Made by a program: the position numbers and the translations under genes
The notes under the pieces: model-generated
Database searches by the model: none
What the model was told of the DNA's origin: nothing
The model's input: only the letters and a program-made list of their open reading frames with translations
Shown: positions 46,411-57,900 of the stretch, piece by piece
Position numbering within the stretch: position 1 is the stretch's first letter
Layout: the number at the start of each line of letters is the position of its first letter
Assembly (NCBI GenBank): GCA_963921825.1
Contig: OY997589.1
Span: forward strand, 74,322,523 to 74,386,522
Length of the DNA: 64,000 nt
Direction of reading: 5' to 3'
DNA from: Erodium maritimum
Lineage: Eukaryota; Streptophyta; Magnoliopsida; Geraniales; Geraniaceae

Positions 46411-46721
46411 TTACGGTGGCTTTGACCGGTAGATCCGGCCCGCGTGCCTTCAAATATATATTTTTATTTGTTTTTTTTGTTAAACATAATGCATACTCTT
46501 TTTTTAAAGCATAAATTATATTTGTAAAAAAACACAAATGGGATCGAATTTGCCGGCAGATATTTCCTTAAGAGTGTATTATCTTTGGTAATGATGAAAA
46601 GAAATAATTATTATAGGAATGGAGTTATGATTCAACCAAAGCAATAATAGGTGTATCAATTTATAAATCAGAACCATGTCTTAGAGTTTTTGTTGAATTG
46701 ATAGGAACACAAGATTAAAAC
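46411..46721. repeat. Duplicated segment, copy A (CCZ1 upstream)
   Basis: This 311-bp stretch matches 48570-48911 in the same orientation. It starts TTACGGTGGCTTTGA and ends at AAGATTAAAAC. Its last 110 bp (from 46612) are homologous to the start of the Copia LTR, and the preceding ATTAT (46607-46611) is the Copia target site. It therefore copies a junction that arose when Copia inserted. It probably contains the CCZ1 core promoter. Confidence 0.85.
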
Positions 46722-48569
46722 TACAGTTTGTTGGTGTATTGTAGACGGTTCGTTGGCATTTCGTTGTTGGCGGAGACTATCGACGCTGATGCAACCATCA
46801 GTACCATGCGCCAAATTAAATGCTAGCAAAATTGTTGACTCTTGAAAAAAATAATTTTTTATGTTGAAACTAGCAAAATTAAATGCTATTTTTTTTCAAA
46901 TTAGGTATAAAGGGAGGTTTTTGCATAAAAAAACACATCTTCCATTACCATCTCTTCTAAATTTTTTATTCTTTGTCTCTCTTTTTTTCCATCTAAATGG
47001 CGAATAATGTCGATGCTCGTGCCAACGAGCTTGCGCTCGAGCGTGCTTTGGAGCAAGCACTTGAAGAATGTTTGTCCAACGAGGTCGTTCAAGGTTTGTT
47101 AGACCAAGCCATGGTCGTAGTACAACCACGGAAGAGAAGATACATCGAATGAGACCGGGTTGTTGCGAACGAACGTTTAATGCACAACTACTTCGAGAGG
47201 AACTCCTTGTACAAGGAGGTGCATTTTTGTTATCATTTCTGAATGCCAATGGATGTGTTCATTCGCATTCTCCGTGCATTGGAGGATCACGATGCGTACT
47301 TCAGGAAACAGTTAGATACTGTGGGGAAGGGTATCGTTATCTTCGTATCAAAAATGTATTGCGGTCATTAGGCAATTGTGTTATGGAGTTGCAACCGATG
47401 ATCTGGACAAGCAAAACCACGGCTTTGGAGTGCGTGATCAAATTTTATAGGGGAGTTGTTACTATCTTCGGCCTAACGTACCAACGTAGGCCAACACAAG
47501 CTGATATGAACTACATTTTATCGGTGAATGAAACACATGGATTTCCCAAGATGTTTGGCAGTCTAGACTACATGCGCTAGGAGTGAAAGAATTTCCCGAC
47601 GGCTTTGAGGGGCTCACATTCAAGGAGGGACCACGGGAACAGACCAATAATGGTTCTTGAGGCGGTTGCCACGCGTGACTTATGGATTTGGTACTCGTTC
47701 TTTCGCATGACAGGATCCAATAACGACTTAATTGTGTTGAACCATTCTAGACTATTCACATACGTCATCAGTGGTTGGCAACCACCAGTCCAATACACGG
47801 TATATGGTAACCAGTACACACTTCCGTATTATCTTGTTGATGGTATTTACGCTTCATGGCCAGTTTTTGTGAAAACAATCTCATTGGCTCAGCGACCGAA
47901 ACAGAAGAAGTTTGCATAAGTCCAAGAAGCTTGCATGAAGGATGTGGAACGAGAATTTGGGGTCATCCAATATCGGTTTCACATTATCACTCGACCGAGT
48001 CGAATGTGGATGCCCTAGTCCATCGGCTTAGTCATGAATGCATGTGTTATCATGCACAATATGATAGTCGAGGCGGAACGTCATACATATGATAACTTCA
48101 TTGAACCAACAGGTGAGGGTGAGCCAAGAGAACCAACATTCACGCAAGGATGCTTTGTCCTGTCACATGTCATAGTTTGAAACACCCATATGATGCAGGA
48201 TGAACGTGCTCATTATCAATTGAAGGACGACCTCATCGAACACACTTGGAACAGATATGGCGACGCTTAATTGTATTTCCATTCTAGTTATTTTGAGCTC
48301 AATGTTGGAATTTAAATTATTTTCATTGAAAATGTCATTATCATTCGACTTCTATGCAATATAAGTTGTTACAAAAGATACAATATCCGACAAAATATCA
48401 AACACATTTGGAACAAGTATTATTTAATTCGAACAGCCAACACGAACAACCAGATCGAACAGCCTGCCACTGGAAGTTATTGGTTAATAGTGATGGCTGA
48501 GGGATGAGAGAAAGCTAAATTTTTTTTAATCGAACAGTCAACGCAAACAGACTGGCATTAGAAATGCTC
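46722..48569. mobile_element. PIF/Harbinger element, left end truncated
   Basis: The right end reads CTGGCATTAGAAATGCTC and is followed by TTA (48570-48572), a PIF/Harbinger terminus of the Tourist-like GAGCATTTCTAATGC type. At the left the matching first 16 or so bases are missing: the sequence joins the duplicated LTR piece at CAGTTTGTTGG, which resembles the inner part of the inverted terminus (CAGTCTGTTTGCG). Inside lies a decayed DDE transposase. The terminus agrees at about 10 of 15 positions with the Myb-bearing Harbinger at 31.8-34.0 kb. Confidence 0.75.
46997..48270 (+). pseudogene. PIF/Harbinger DDE transposase (ALP1-like), broken
   Basis: The nuclease partner of the Harbinger pair is readable in pieces. 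It begins MANNVDARANELALERALEQ and continues with the helical N-terminal region (FMPMDVFIRILRALEDHD-like). The DDE core follows: GSLDYM near 47560 (first Asp), then MVLEAVATRDLWIWYSFFRMTGSNNDL near 47650-47730 (second Asp), YYLVDGIYASWPVFVKTI near 47830-47880, and KDVEREFGVIQYRFHII near 47940-47990 (the Glu region). It ends LIEHTWNRYGDA and a stop at 48270. Several frameshifts and stops separate these blocks, so no transposase is made. Domesticated ALP1-like host proteins are related, but the decay argues for a plain transposon relic. Confidence 0.85.
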
Positions 48570-48911
48570 TTACGGTGGCTTTGATCGGTAGGTCCAACTC
48601 GCGTGCCTTCAAATATATATTTTGATTTGTTTTTTTGTTAAACATAAAACATATAATCAAACAATATTCTGTCTGTGTTCATCACACACTTTTTTTAAAG
48701 CATAAATTATATCTGTAAAAAACACAAATCGGATCGAATTTGTCGACATATATTTTCTTCATAGTTTATTATCTTTGGTAATGATGAGAAGAAATAATTA
48801 TTTTAGGAATGGGTTTATGATTCAACCAAAACAACAACTGGAGTATTAATCTATAAATCCGAACTATGTGTTAGAGTCTTTGTTGAACTGATAAGAACGT
48901 AAGATTAAAAC
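48570..48911. repeat. Duplicated segment, copy B
   Basis: This is the counterpart of 46411-46721. It runs from the Harbinger target TTA across old flanking sequence and the ATTAT target into the first 110 bp of the Copia left LTR. It has about 30 bp more than copy A in the AT-rich middle. Copy B is contiguous with the whole LTR, so it holds the original junction. Confidence 0.85.
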
Positions 48912-49313
48912 ATTGGAAATAATTAAATGCCACTTACTTGAATCCATGGGAGATCACTTGATGATGAAGAATAAGATTATGGGTCTTCTAACGGATTATA
49001 TATATTTTTTTTCATAAATTCTAACTCTTAGATGGGGGTGAGAAGAAAGAGGAAAATCCAAGTACTCCATCTGGGACCATAACCACATATTTATATATGA
49101 CTAATGTTTAGTTGACCATCTATTTGTAATTTCAATTAGGCCCCTCAACCAAAGGAAATTACAACTTAATATCTACATTTTTAACTTGTATGACCACCTA
49201 ATGGTACCTATTAGATACACACTTTAATTAATCACTTTAAAATGTATTTATAACCTTAGTGATAACATGTACATTAAACACATATGTGTCCACCATAGGA
49301 TTTTAATCCAACA
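48802..49313 (-). repeat. Copia 3' LTR
   Basis: This 512-bp repeat pairs with 57389-57895. On the minus strand it starts TGTTGGATTAAAATCC, a common Copia LTR start, and is preceded by a purine-rich AAATGGGTGAT at 49314-49324 that fits a polypurine tract. Confidence 0.9.
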
Positions 49314-52300
49314 ATCACCCATTTGGGCAACATATGTTTTACCCGAGAAATGTACAACCTTATGAGCTCAAAATTGTTATCACATAATATGTATCCCTTA
49401 CAATCTCGTCCATTCAACTATACTCGTATATAACCAAAGCAACATTCGTCAATTAACTTTAGACTAAACCAACAATGATCACGTATACAATCATAGCCAA
49501 ACACAAATCAATTATGGATGTGTAACATGGAAATTACATGCATGTGATCCGACATGCCTATTTCCAACTGGTCCACCTTAAACTTAAGTGAGATCAATCA
49601 TTAAAACATAATGCATGGACTGAATATTTTATTTCTGATCAGAATTTAGCCAAAAAAGTATAACTTTAGACCTTAACCTTATGCATAACCGCAAACATGA
49701 AGCGAGCAAAGTACAAACTCCCACTAAACCAAAATATCCTCAAGTATTGTAATGCCCATACGAGCAATATTCTCATGAAAGACCTTGGGCGGTAAGCCTT
49801 TAGTGAAGGGATTCCCTATCATGGAGTTTGTCCCGATATGCTTTATGAGTACTTGTCCATTTTGCACTCTTTGTTGTACCATTAAGAACTATGTTTAGAC
49901 TTTGATGAGCTCTTGTTGTTGTTGGAATATGCAACTAATGAGTTATTGTCACAAAATAGCTTTAGTGGTCTTTCAACATTTTCCAAAATGCACAACCTAG
50001 TGACAAAGTTTCGCTCTCATATCCCCTGGTTCGATGCCTCATAGGATGCTACAAATTCTAGTGCCATAGTGGATGAAGCTACAAGTGTTGGCTTAACGTT
50101 TTTCCACCATATAGCTCCTCTGGTTAATAAGAAAGTATAGCCTGATGTAGACTTTTTACTATCTTAGCACCCAACGAAATCAGAATCTGAATACCCAACG
50201 AGCTCCAAACGATTTGATTTCCTGTAAGTGAGCATGTAATGCTTTGTCCTATTTGAATAACTCATAACCTTTTTGGTTTCTATCCAATGATCCATGTCGG
50301 GGTTACTTAGATATTTGACTAGCATCCCAACAACACACGCTATATCCGGGCGCGTACATACTTGAGCATACATTAGACTCCAAACTGTCGATGCATAGGG
50401 AATCTTTTCCATTTCCTGAATCTCAAGGTTACCTTTAGGAAATTGAGCAAGACTTAATTTGTCTCCTTTAGCCACCTAGGTGTCACCTGGTTTACAACCT
50501 TCCATACCAAACCTTTTGAGTATCTTATCGATGTAGCTCTTTTGTGACAATCCAAGAACACCTCGAGGTCGATCCCGATGTATCTGGATCCCTAAAACAA
50601 AAGAGGCCTCCCCAAGATTTTTCATCCCAAAATGAGTGGATAGAAATCTCACGGTTTCATTTAATAATTCTATATCGTTAGTGGCAAGTAATATGTCATC
50701 GACCTATAAAACCAGGAACATGACCTCACTCCCACTGAATTTGTGATACACACAATAATCAACCTTATTTGCCTCAAAACCGAACGAGACAATCACTTTA
50801 TGAAATTTATGGTACCATTGACGGGAAGCTTGCTTGAGGCCATAAATGGACTTCTTTAGTTCACAAACCTATTTATTTGGGTCACTAGTTTCAAAGTTTT
50901 CTGGTTGTACCATATACATTGTTTCTTTAATATTACCATTGAGAAACGTTATCTTAACATCCATATGATGATACTCAAGATCAAAATGAGTGACACGTGC
51001 CATAAGTTCCCTAAAAGAGTCTTTCAATAAAACTGGAGAGAAAGTCTTTGTAAAATCAACGCCTTCCTTTTGAGTATAGCCTTTAGCCACAAGACGTGCC
51101 TTATACCTCTCCACATTACCTATTACAACCCTTTTGGTTTTAAAAATCCATTTGCAACCAATCGGTTTTGCACCTTCAGCTAATGGGATAAGTTCCCAAA
51201 CTTTATTGTCTTGCATAGACTTATACTCTTCCTTCAGGCATCAATCCATTTTAAAGAGTCGGAACCCTTCATGGCTTGAGGAAAATGAATCGGATCATCT
51301 TCCCTCATTCCATTTTCATGTTCTTAGAGAAATATGACATAGTCATCTAGAATAACATTTCTCCTCTCTCTTGTGAATCTCCTTAGTGGTACATGTTGTT
51401 GAGGTTGTTGAATTTTATATTTCGGAACAACCATTTCACCTTGAATGAAGAGTTGTTTTACATTGTCTTGTTGAGGTTCCGGATTCACTTCTTGATCAAT
51501 GACAGGTATAGGAACCTGACCATTATCAAAAGTGATTGTAGGAATCGAGTTTAATCTCAATTCTCCATCAAAGACAATGTCTCTAACCTTATTACTCCCC
51601 TCAAATTCAACCTCCTCAAAAAATATTGCAGTTCCCGCCTAAAAAATATTCTTTTGTATGGGATCATAAAACTTATACCCCATTGAGTGCTCCGAGTAAC
51701 CAATAGAATAACTGCTCACGGTTTTTGGAGTCGAGTTTTCTTTCTTGTGGTCTACAAGCCATTGCCTCAACTAGACATCTCCAAATGTGAAAATGCTTTA
51801 GTTGGTACTCTGTTTAAAATATAGGTTGTTGTCTTTGGTGCTTCTCCCTAAAGAGACTCGGGTAAAGTAGAATGAGTAATCATACTCCTTACCATTTCCT
51901 TGAGATTCTTGTTCTTTCTTTCAACTACATCATTCATGTTAGGTGACCTAGGCATGGTGTACTATGGAATAATACTACATTCCTCTAGAAATTCAGCAAA
52001 TGGTCCTAGACATTTCTATCTTGAGCCATCATTTCTGTCGTAGTATTTACCACTATGATCAGACGTTACTTTCTTAATTCTTTTTCCGAGTTGATTCTTA
52101 ACTTCAGCCTTATAAGCTTTGACCACATCCAGTGATTGAGACTTCTGGTAAATGAGATACAAGTATCCATAACATGAGTAATCATCTATGAATGATATGA
52201 AATATTGTTGACCACTCTAAGAAGCCATATGGAATGTTCCACAAATATTCGTATGAATCAATTCTAAGACGTCCGAAGATTTGTTGGTACCTAATCTCCT

Positions 52301-53158
52301 TGTTTTGGTCTGTTTTCCCTTGATACAATCAATGCAAACTTCAAAATCCATGAAGTCAAGGGGTTCCATAATACCATAAGACCCAAGGAGTTCCATTCTA
52401 CCTTTTGAGATATGACCTAAGAGCTTGTGCCATTTTTGTTGAAGTTTACTTATTTAATTTTCGTTTAGTACCACATGATTCCACATGCAAGATTTCATTA
52501 CAAGATGGAATTGTTTCCAACAAATAAAGGTTGTCATAAGCACTTAAGTAACCGGTTCTAATAACATTTTATATAAAAGACACACTTAACTTGTTGTTTC
52601 CAAATGAACAACAATATCCTGATTTGTCCATTACCAGAACAGAAACAATATTCCGTCTAAAAGATGGTACAACAAAAGTGTATTTTAAGTACAAATAACT
52701 ACCAATACTTAACAACAACCTAAAATGTCCAATTGCCTCCACTTTTACCGATTTCCCATCGCCCACAAAGATTTTTCTTTCACCATCACTTGGCTTTCAG
52801 TAGCTCAGGCAACCTTGCATAGAAACACTTAAATGAGTAGTGGAAACTGAATACATCCACCAAGTGTAGGAATGGAAACGGGACGGGTTTGGGTCGGATA
52901 TCGCAAAACCCGAACCTGAACCCCCACAACCGCACCCGAACCCGCCCCGTACCCGGAGTGGCCCCGCCCTTGCCCCACCCCGATCTTGCCCCGCACAGGT
53001 CGGGGATTACCTGCCCCGCCCCAAATGCCAAAACTAACTTCTATTGTAAAAACATACTTCGATTGTAATTTAAAATTTAGTACCACTATTATATATAGTC
53101 TTTTAGTATAAAAACAAAATATATCTTCTAATGACCAATCAACTTCTATTGTGCAAAT

Positions 53159-54267
53159 TTTTCATTGTCAACAATCAACTCATTAACGGGTATACAACCC
53201 TCCACACACCTCTCTGAGGTTCCTCTCATACCCTATTAGGGTTTACAGCCGTCGCCGCCGCTCCACTGCCAACCACCGTCCCTCCCTCACCGTTTGCAAC
53301 CCCTTTTCCATCGTGCTCCCTCCCCTACGCATCAGAAAAAAGCTCTCGTCTACCCTATCATCTTCGCCGTCGCGCAGCCATGGATCTAGGTAACCAGATT
53401 TGCTCCAAACCGTGCACGTCAACCTTTCACCCCGACGTCCTCATCTCTTCATCGTCGGATGACTGCCCCATTCGACTGCAACGCCCTCGACCTGACCTTC
53501 TACGAGGTCCAGCATGGCGTACCCATATAATGCCAGGTTGGCATATGATCGAGCCTTATCGATATGGAGATCGGCCGATCTCCCCCCCAAATCCGGATGG
53601 CGACGAAGTCGGCGGATAGACGGGGCCGGGCACGATCGGAGCCCAACTGGGGGCGGTGGTGGGCGTCCTGGGATCCCCTGTGTCGCCGCTGCCGATGCTC
53701 GGGATTCATGTTGAAAAAGGGAACCCCGGTAGGGTTCTCAATCGTATGGTGTCACCGCTGGCGTCACCCCTGGATGAAGAGCAGTGGATCCCGCTGGGAC
53801 CAACAAAGGATCAAGCATCGGGGATAGATGTCCGTGCAGGAGCAGCTGGAACGCAGTTGGAGGGACTTGACCCTCCGCAGGACGTATGATAGGACCCGGC
53901 GGGGGTGGAATAGTCATTTTGAGACCTATATCCACAAACCCGGGGCTACTACTGCCGGGGAGTCTCGGGAAATCCGCACCAAAGGCATTACTTTCTGCTT
54001 ATTATTCTGTTTTAGGTCGAATAAACTGTTGGCTAGCTAGGTCGTTTAGGCTTTTTCATTTAATGTCTCGTTATATTGGGACGGTTGTAAGGAGTTGACT
54101 TAGTTTTGTGCCCACGATGCAAAGTGGGCTATTATTATGGGTACATGAGCGCCGGGCTTGCTACGGTCGGCCCGGACATAAATCTGGAACTCGGGGCGGT
54201 CACGCCTCACCCTACTTGATTACCATTTGGTATTAATGAAATCTCCGGTTACCCATTTCAAAAAAAA
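53159..54267 (+). mobile_element. LINE-like retroposon E inside the hAT-like element
   Basis: A 1.1-kb insertion is flanked by the exact 17-bp duplication ACTTCTATTGTGCAAAT (53142-53158 and 54268-54284). It begins with a leader containing CCCTATTAGGGTTTACAGCCG, has a C-rich first third, and ends with GGTATTAATGAAATCTCCGG and oligo(A). Overlapping 60-90-codon frames show no domain. Like the other retroposons here, it joins a LINE-like 5' leader to a 3' tail without ORF2. Confidence 0.85.
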
Positions 54268-54556
54268 ACTTCTATTGTGCAAATAATTAACAATATGATT
54301 TCATATAACCATAAAAATAATTACAACATTAGATTCCATATAACCATAAAATATAGAAATAATTCAAAGAAAGGTGTCAACATGAAATATCCATGTTACA
54401 CAGTAATTTCATATAACCATAAAATAAGTCAACATGAAATTTAGTTAGGAGATCCAAAATAACATGAGTTTCAATTCTCAACATTTTATCATTCTGAATA
54501 ACATACGAGATTTTATATAGTTATATTTTTAAAACAGACTAAGACCATAAATTGTT

Positions 54557-54615
54557 TGTAGTTGAGTTGGTAGAATTTCTTAATTATTAGAGAGGTCTGG
54601 TGTTCGAGTCTCTTT
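54557..54615 (+). repeat. tRNA-like segment 1 (SINE head?)
   Basis: TAGTTGAGTTGGTAGAAT resembles an A-box region, and GTTCGAGTC matches the pol III B-box consensus about 40 bp later. The cloverleaf is imperfect and no acceptor-stem pairing is evident, so this is more likely a tRNA-derived SINE head than a tRNA gene. Confidence 0.45.
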
Positions 54616-54692
54616 TATACAATTTTAATTTTACCATGTGGACTCCGAAGTTCATATTTATATAACACTAACATGTAAACAACACAAACTAC

Positions 54693-54755
54693 CTATAGTT
54701 GAGTTGGTAGAATCGCAGCTCTCATGTGCCCAGGTTATGGGTTCGAACCATGGAA
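54693..54755 (+). repeat. tRNA-like segment 2 (SINE head?)
   Basis: This repeats the A-box-like TAGTTGAGTTGGTAGAAT of segment 1 and has a perfect B box in GGGTTCGAACC. The two segments lie about 135 bp apart in the same orientation, separated by AT-rich sequence, which suggests a tandem SINE or duplicated SINE head in the hAT-like element. Confidence 0.45.
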
Positions 54756-56439
54756 AGCTTCTTTTTACACTAAAATGTATATAAAGCGCTGGACTTGGAC
54801 ATATCGGGGCGGGTTCGGGGCGGGGCATACTAATCCCAACTCCGCCCCGGACCCGGTCAACGCCCCGATCCCCACCCCGGTGGTGAATAAACCCGATCCA
54901 AACCCGCCCTGATCGGGTCGGTATCATTGGGTACCCGTCGGGTTTGGGTCAAATTGTCATCCCTAACCAATAGTTTCTTGGTACTGAAGCTAAATTAACC
55001 TTAGAACAGACTAAAGAAAGATTCATACCCTTCTTTGCATGCCAAGCAAGATACTTGGGACAATCTTTCTTCATATGTCCAGGTTTCCCGCAAAAGTAAC
55101 AAACATTTTCAGTCTCAGTCTATTTCTTTTGCACTGGACCTTTAGCAGCCTAAATTGGAGCCTTATGCGTTTGAGGCTCAACTTTCCTATTTTTGTCCTT
55201 ATCTTTTGATGTACTTGCCAAATGAGCACTTTCAGACTTATCATGCTTCAGACTTTCTTCCTCTTGCACACAATGAGAAATTAGCTCGTTTAGAGTCGAT
55301 TTCTCCTTTTGACAATTATAACTGAATTTGAATTGGTTAAACTGCCCAGGAAGAGATACGAGAACCATAAGAACGAGTAACTCCTCAAAGAGCTCAATTT
55401 TTAATGCCTTAAGTCTTGATACAATATGGTACATTCTATAATGTGCTCCCTTATACTTCATCTTCATGAAAGATGTCAGAAGTGGAGTCATCTCAACATT
55501 ATCATTTTTAGAAAAATGCTTTTTTGACTTCGTCAAGGAAATCCTTATCCTTACTAATCCCTTTGGATTACGATCCTCTAAAGGCCTCTGGAATAGTGTG
55601 TTTCATCATTATGAGACACACGTGGTTCGAACGCTCCCACCTCTCAAAATACCTTTTGTCATCATGAGTGCTTTCCACAGTGAGAGGTGCGGGTTTTTCT
55701 TCCCTTAACGCAAGGACTACATCCATGAAAACAAGCACTATTTCCGCTTGCCCTTTCCAATCCTTAAAATTTGCACCATTAAGCATTGGTATCATATTCA
55801 TGATAGCAGATATAGATGCATCAGACGAACTAGCAGAAATTTAACAAAGCAAGTAAAATAAGCTCACATCAAAATCCTGAGTAAACAATAAATCAAATTA
55901 ATGGTGACTCCATCCAAGATACCAAGCGCTACATAATGCATATCCTTTGTGAATATCAGCATTAACAACACGCGGTACTCTTGTTGCAGTGATCAAACAT
56001 TGACTATATACGTTGAACATACACATATCCTTAGGGAATATCAGTGTATGCCCCCATAAAATTGCTCACATAGAGCGCTTTATTATTGCCACACATTTAC
56101 CACCGCAATTGTCATTTGAAATTCGGCCAAATATCAACTCGCCTTTGGTTCCGTTAGATAAACGCATGAATAACAAAGACAAAAAAAACATCTTAATATT
56201 TAAATAAACCAATCTACACACAAGAGGTCACTTTGGCGACATTGTGCTTCAATTAATTCATGAAATACCAAACATCACCAAAATCTTTATTTTATTATTT
56301 CAGAAACTGAATTTTCACAATTTAAAATAAAATCGTCGTCATAAACTAAAACTTTACAAAGAGCAAAGAATAAACACAACCATAAGAATCTTTACTCATA
56401 TGCATAAAGAATTTAGTCAAAATCAAAAGCTAGCACTTA

Positions 56440-57330
56440 AATCAAGTAAGTAAAACCTTTTTCTTGAAACTCATGCCATCAACCTTAAGAAGCCACCAAA
56501 TTTTCTTGAAAAAAAAAATCATATAAGTGAAGTGGTTTCAAATCCTTTACTTGAATGAATCTAAGTCGTTAACTTTAAGAAGCCATCAAATTTTCTTGAA
56601 AATTTTTCTCTACAGAAAGTTGGTTTCAAAACTTTTACTTGGATGAAAGCAAGTCATCAATTTTAAGAAACATCAAATTTTCTTGAAATTTTTCTCTCTC
56701 GAGAGTTGATTTCAAAACTTTTACTTGGATGAAACCAAGTCATCAATTTTAAGAACACCAAATTTTCTTGAAAATGTTCTCTTTAGAGAGTTGGCTTCAA
56801 AACTTAACCAGTACATCATGCATCCAAGTTAATTGTTATGCATGCATTTGAAAAGCATTAATCTTTGTATATGAAAGACGTTAACCATGGACGCTTGTAT
56901 GTACCTCAAAGGTGATCGAAACTAACATCGATCAAAGCTTTAACAATAAAACCTTTGAATCCATCAAATCCAATGACATGCATGAAGCAAATCGGTGGCA
57001 TGCAAGAAAGACGTTAACTATGGATGAAAGCCTTAATCTTTGTATATGAAAGACGTTAACCATGGATGCTTGTATGTACCTCAAAGGTGATCGAAACTAA
57101 CATTGCTCAAAACTTTAACAATAAAACCTTTGAATCCATCAAATCCAGTTACATGCATGAAGCAAATCGATGGTATGCAAGAAGGAAATCGATGGTACAC
57201 AAACACGAATGCTTGCATGTACCCTAAAAGTGATCGAAATTAAAATCGTTTGAAACTTTAACCATAAAAACTTTAGATCCTTCAAATTCAATGACATGCA
57301 TGAAGGAAATCGATGACATGCAACCATAAA
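56440..57330. repeat. Tandem duplications in the Copia leader
   Basis: Between the primer site and gag there is a block of direct repeats. A unit of about 90 bp built on TTTTCTTGAAAATTTTTCTC and CAAAACTTTTACTTGGATGAA occurs around four times (56450-56810). A unit of about 140 bp with ATGAAAGACGTTAACCATGGA and TGTACCTCAAAGGTGATCG occurs two to three times (56870-57310). No frame is coding. Confidence 0.8.
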
Positions 57331-57375
57331 CAAGTTTTAAGAACACAAAATTCACCATTAATTCAACAAAGTGGG

Positions 57376-57388
57376 CTCTGATACCACT
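57376..57388 (-). promoter_or_regulatory. Copia primer-binding site
   Basis: On the minus strand, next to the 5' LTR, the sequence reads TGGTATCAGAGCC. This is the usual plant Copia site complementary to the initiator methionine tRNA. It fixes the orientation and the inner edge of the right LTR. Confidence 0.9.
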
Positions 57389-57895
57389 TGTAAGTATGAA
57401 TTTATGGCTCAACCAAAACAACAACTGAAGTGTCAATCCATAACTTTGTACCATGCCTTAGAGTATTTGTTGAACTAATAGGAACACAAGATTAAAACAG
57501 CAGAAATAATTATATTCACTTACTTGAAGCCATGGGAGATCACTTGATGAACAAGAACAAGGTTATGTATCTTCCAATGAATTATACTTGCTCCATAAAA
57601 TCTAACTCTCAGATAGGGGTGAGAAGAAAGAAAAAAATCCAAGTACTCCATCGGGGGCCATAACCACATATTTATAGATGACGAATGCTTAGTTGATCAC
57701 CTATTTGTAATTTCAATTAGGCTCCTCAATCAAAGAAAATTACAACTTGGTATCTACACTTTTTAACTTTCATGACCACTTAATGATACCTATTAGATAC
57801 AAACTTTAATTAATCACTCTAAAATGTATCTATAAACTTAGTGATAACATGTACATTAAACACATATGTATCAACCATAGGATTTTAATCCAACA
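57389..57895 (-). repeat. Copia 5' LTR
   Basis: This 507-bp repeat pairs with 48802-49313. On the plus strand it runs TGTAAGTATG to AATCCAACA, so the termini are TG...CA. The ATTAT target repeat follows directly at 57896-57900. Confidence 0.9.
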
Positions 57896-57900
57896 ATTAT

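Larger units (their letters stand above)
52867..54965. mobile_element. hAT-like element inside Copia
   Basis: The 2.1-kb insertion begins TAGGAATGGAAACGGG and ends GTCAAATTGTCATCCCTA, inverted termini of the TAGGGATG type seen in plant hAT elements. Flanking octamers ACCAAGTG and ACCAATAG agree at 6 of 8 positions, a worn 8-bp target duplication. Both ends are rich in GGGTCGGG/CCCGACCC-like motifs. It encodes no visible transposase and contains a retroposon plus two tRNA-like segments. Confidence 0.7.
48802..57895 (-). mobile_element. Copia LTR retrotransposon fossil (minus)
   Basis: A 9.1-kb Ty1/Copia element has LTRs at 48802-49313 and 57389-57895 and exact 5-bp duplications, ATTAT (48797-48801 and 57896-57900). 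Read on the minus strand, the order is LTR, primer site, long leader, gag (about 55.1-55.8 kb, with a zinc-knuckle region near 55.06 kb), protease and integrase region (about 51.7-52.8 kb), reverse transcriptase (about 50.5-51.2 kb), RNase H (about 50.0-50.5 kb) and LTR. RT is recognised by WIFKTK, RLVAKGYTQKEGVDF and related phrases. It is clearly broken in many places. By eye the LTRs differ at roughly one base in eight to ten, so the insertion is old. A hAT-like element interrupts it. Confidence 0.93.

Noticed and set aside
54557-54755. Two functional tRNA genes
   Set aside because: A and B boxes are present but the acceptor stem and anticodon arm do not pair convincingly, and both lie inside a transposon.
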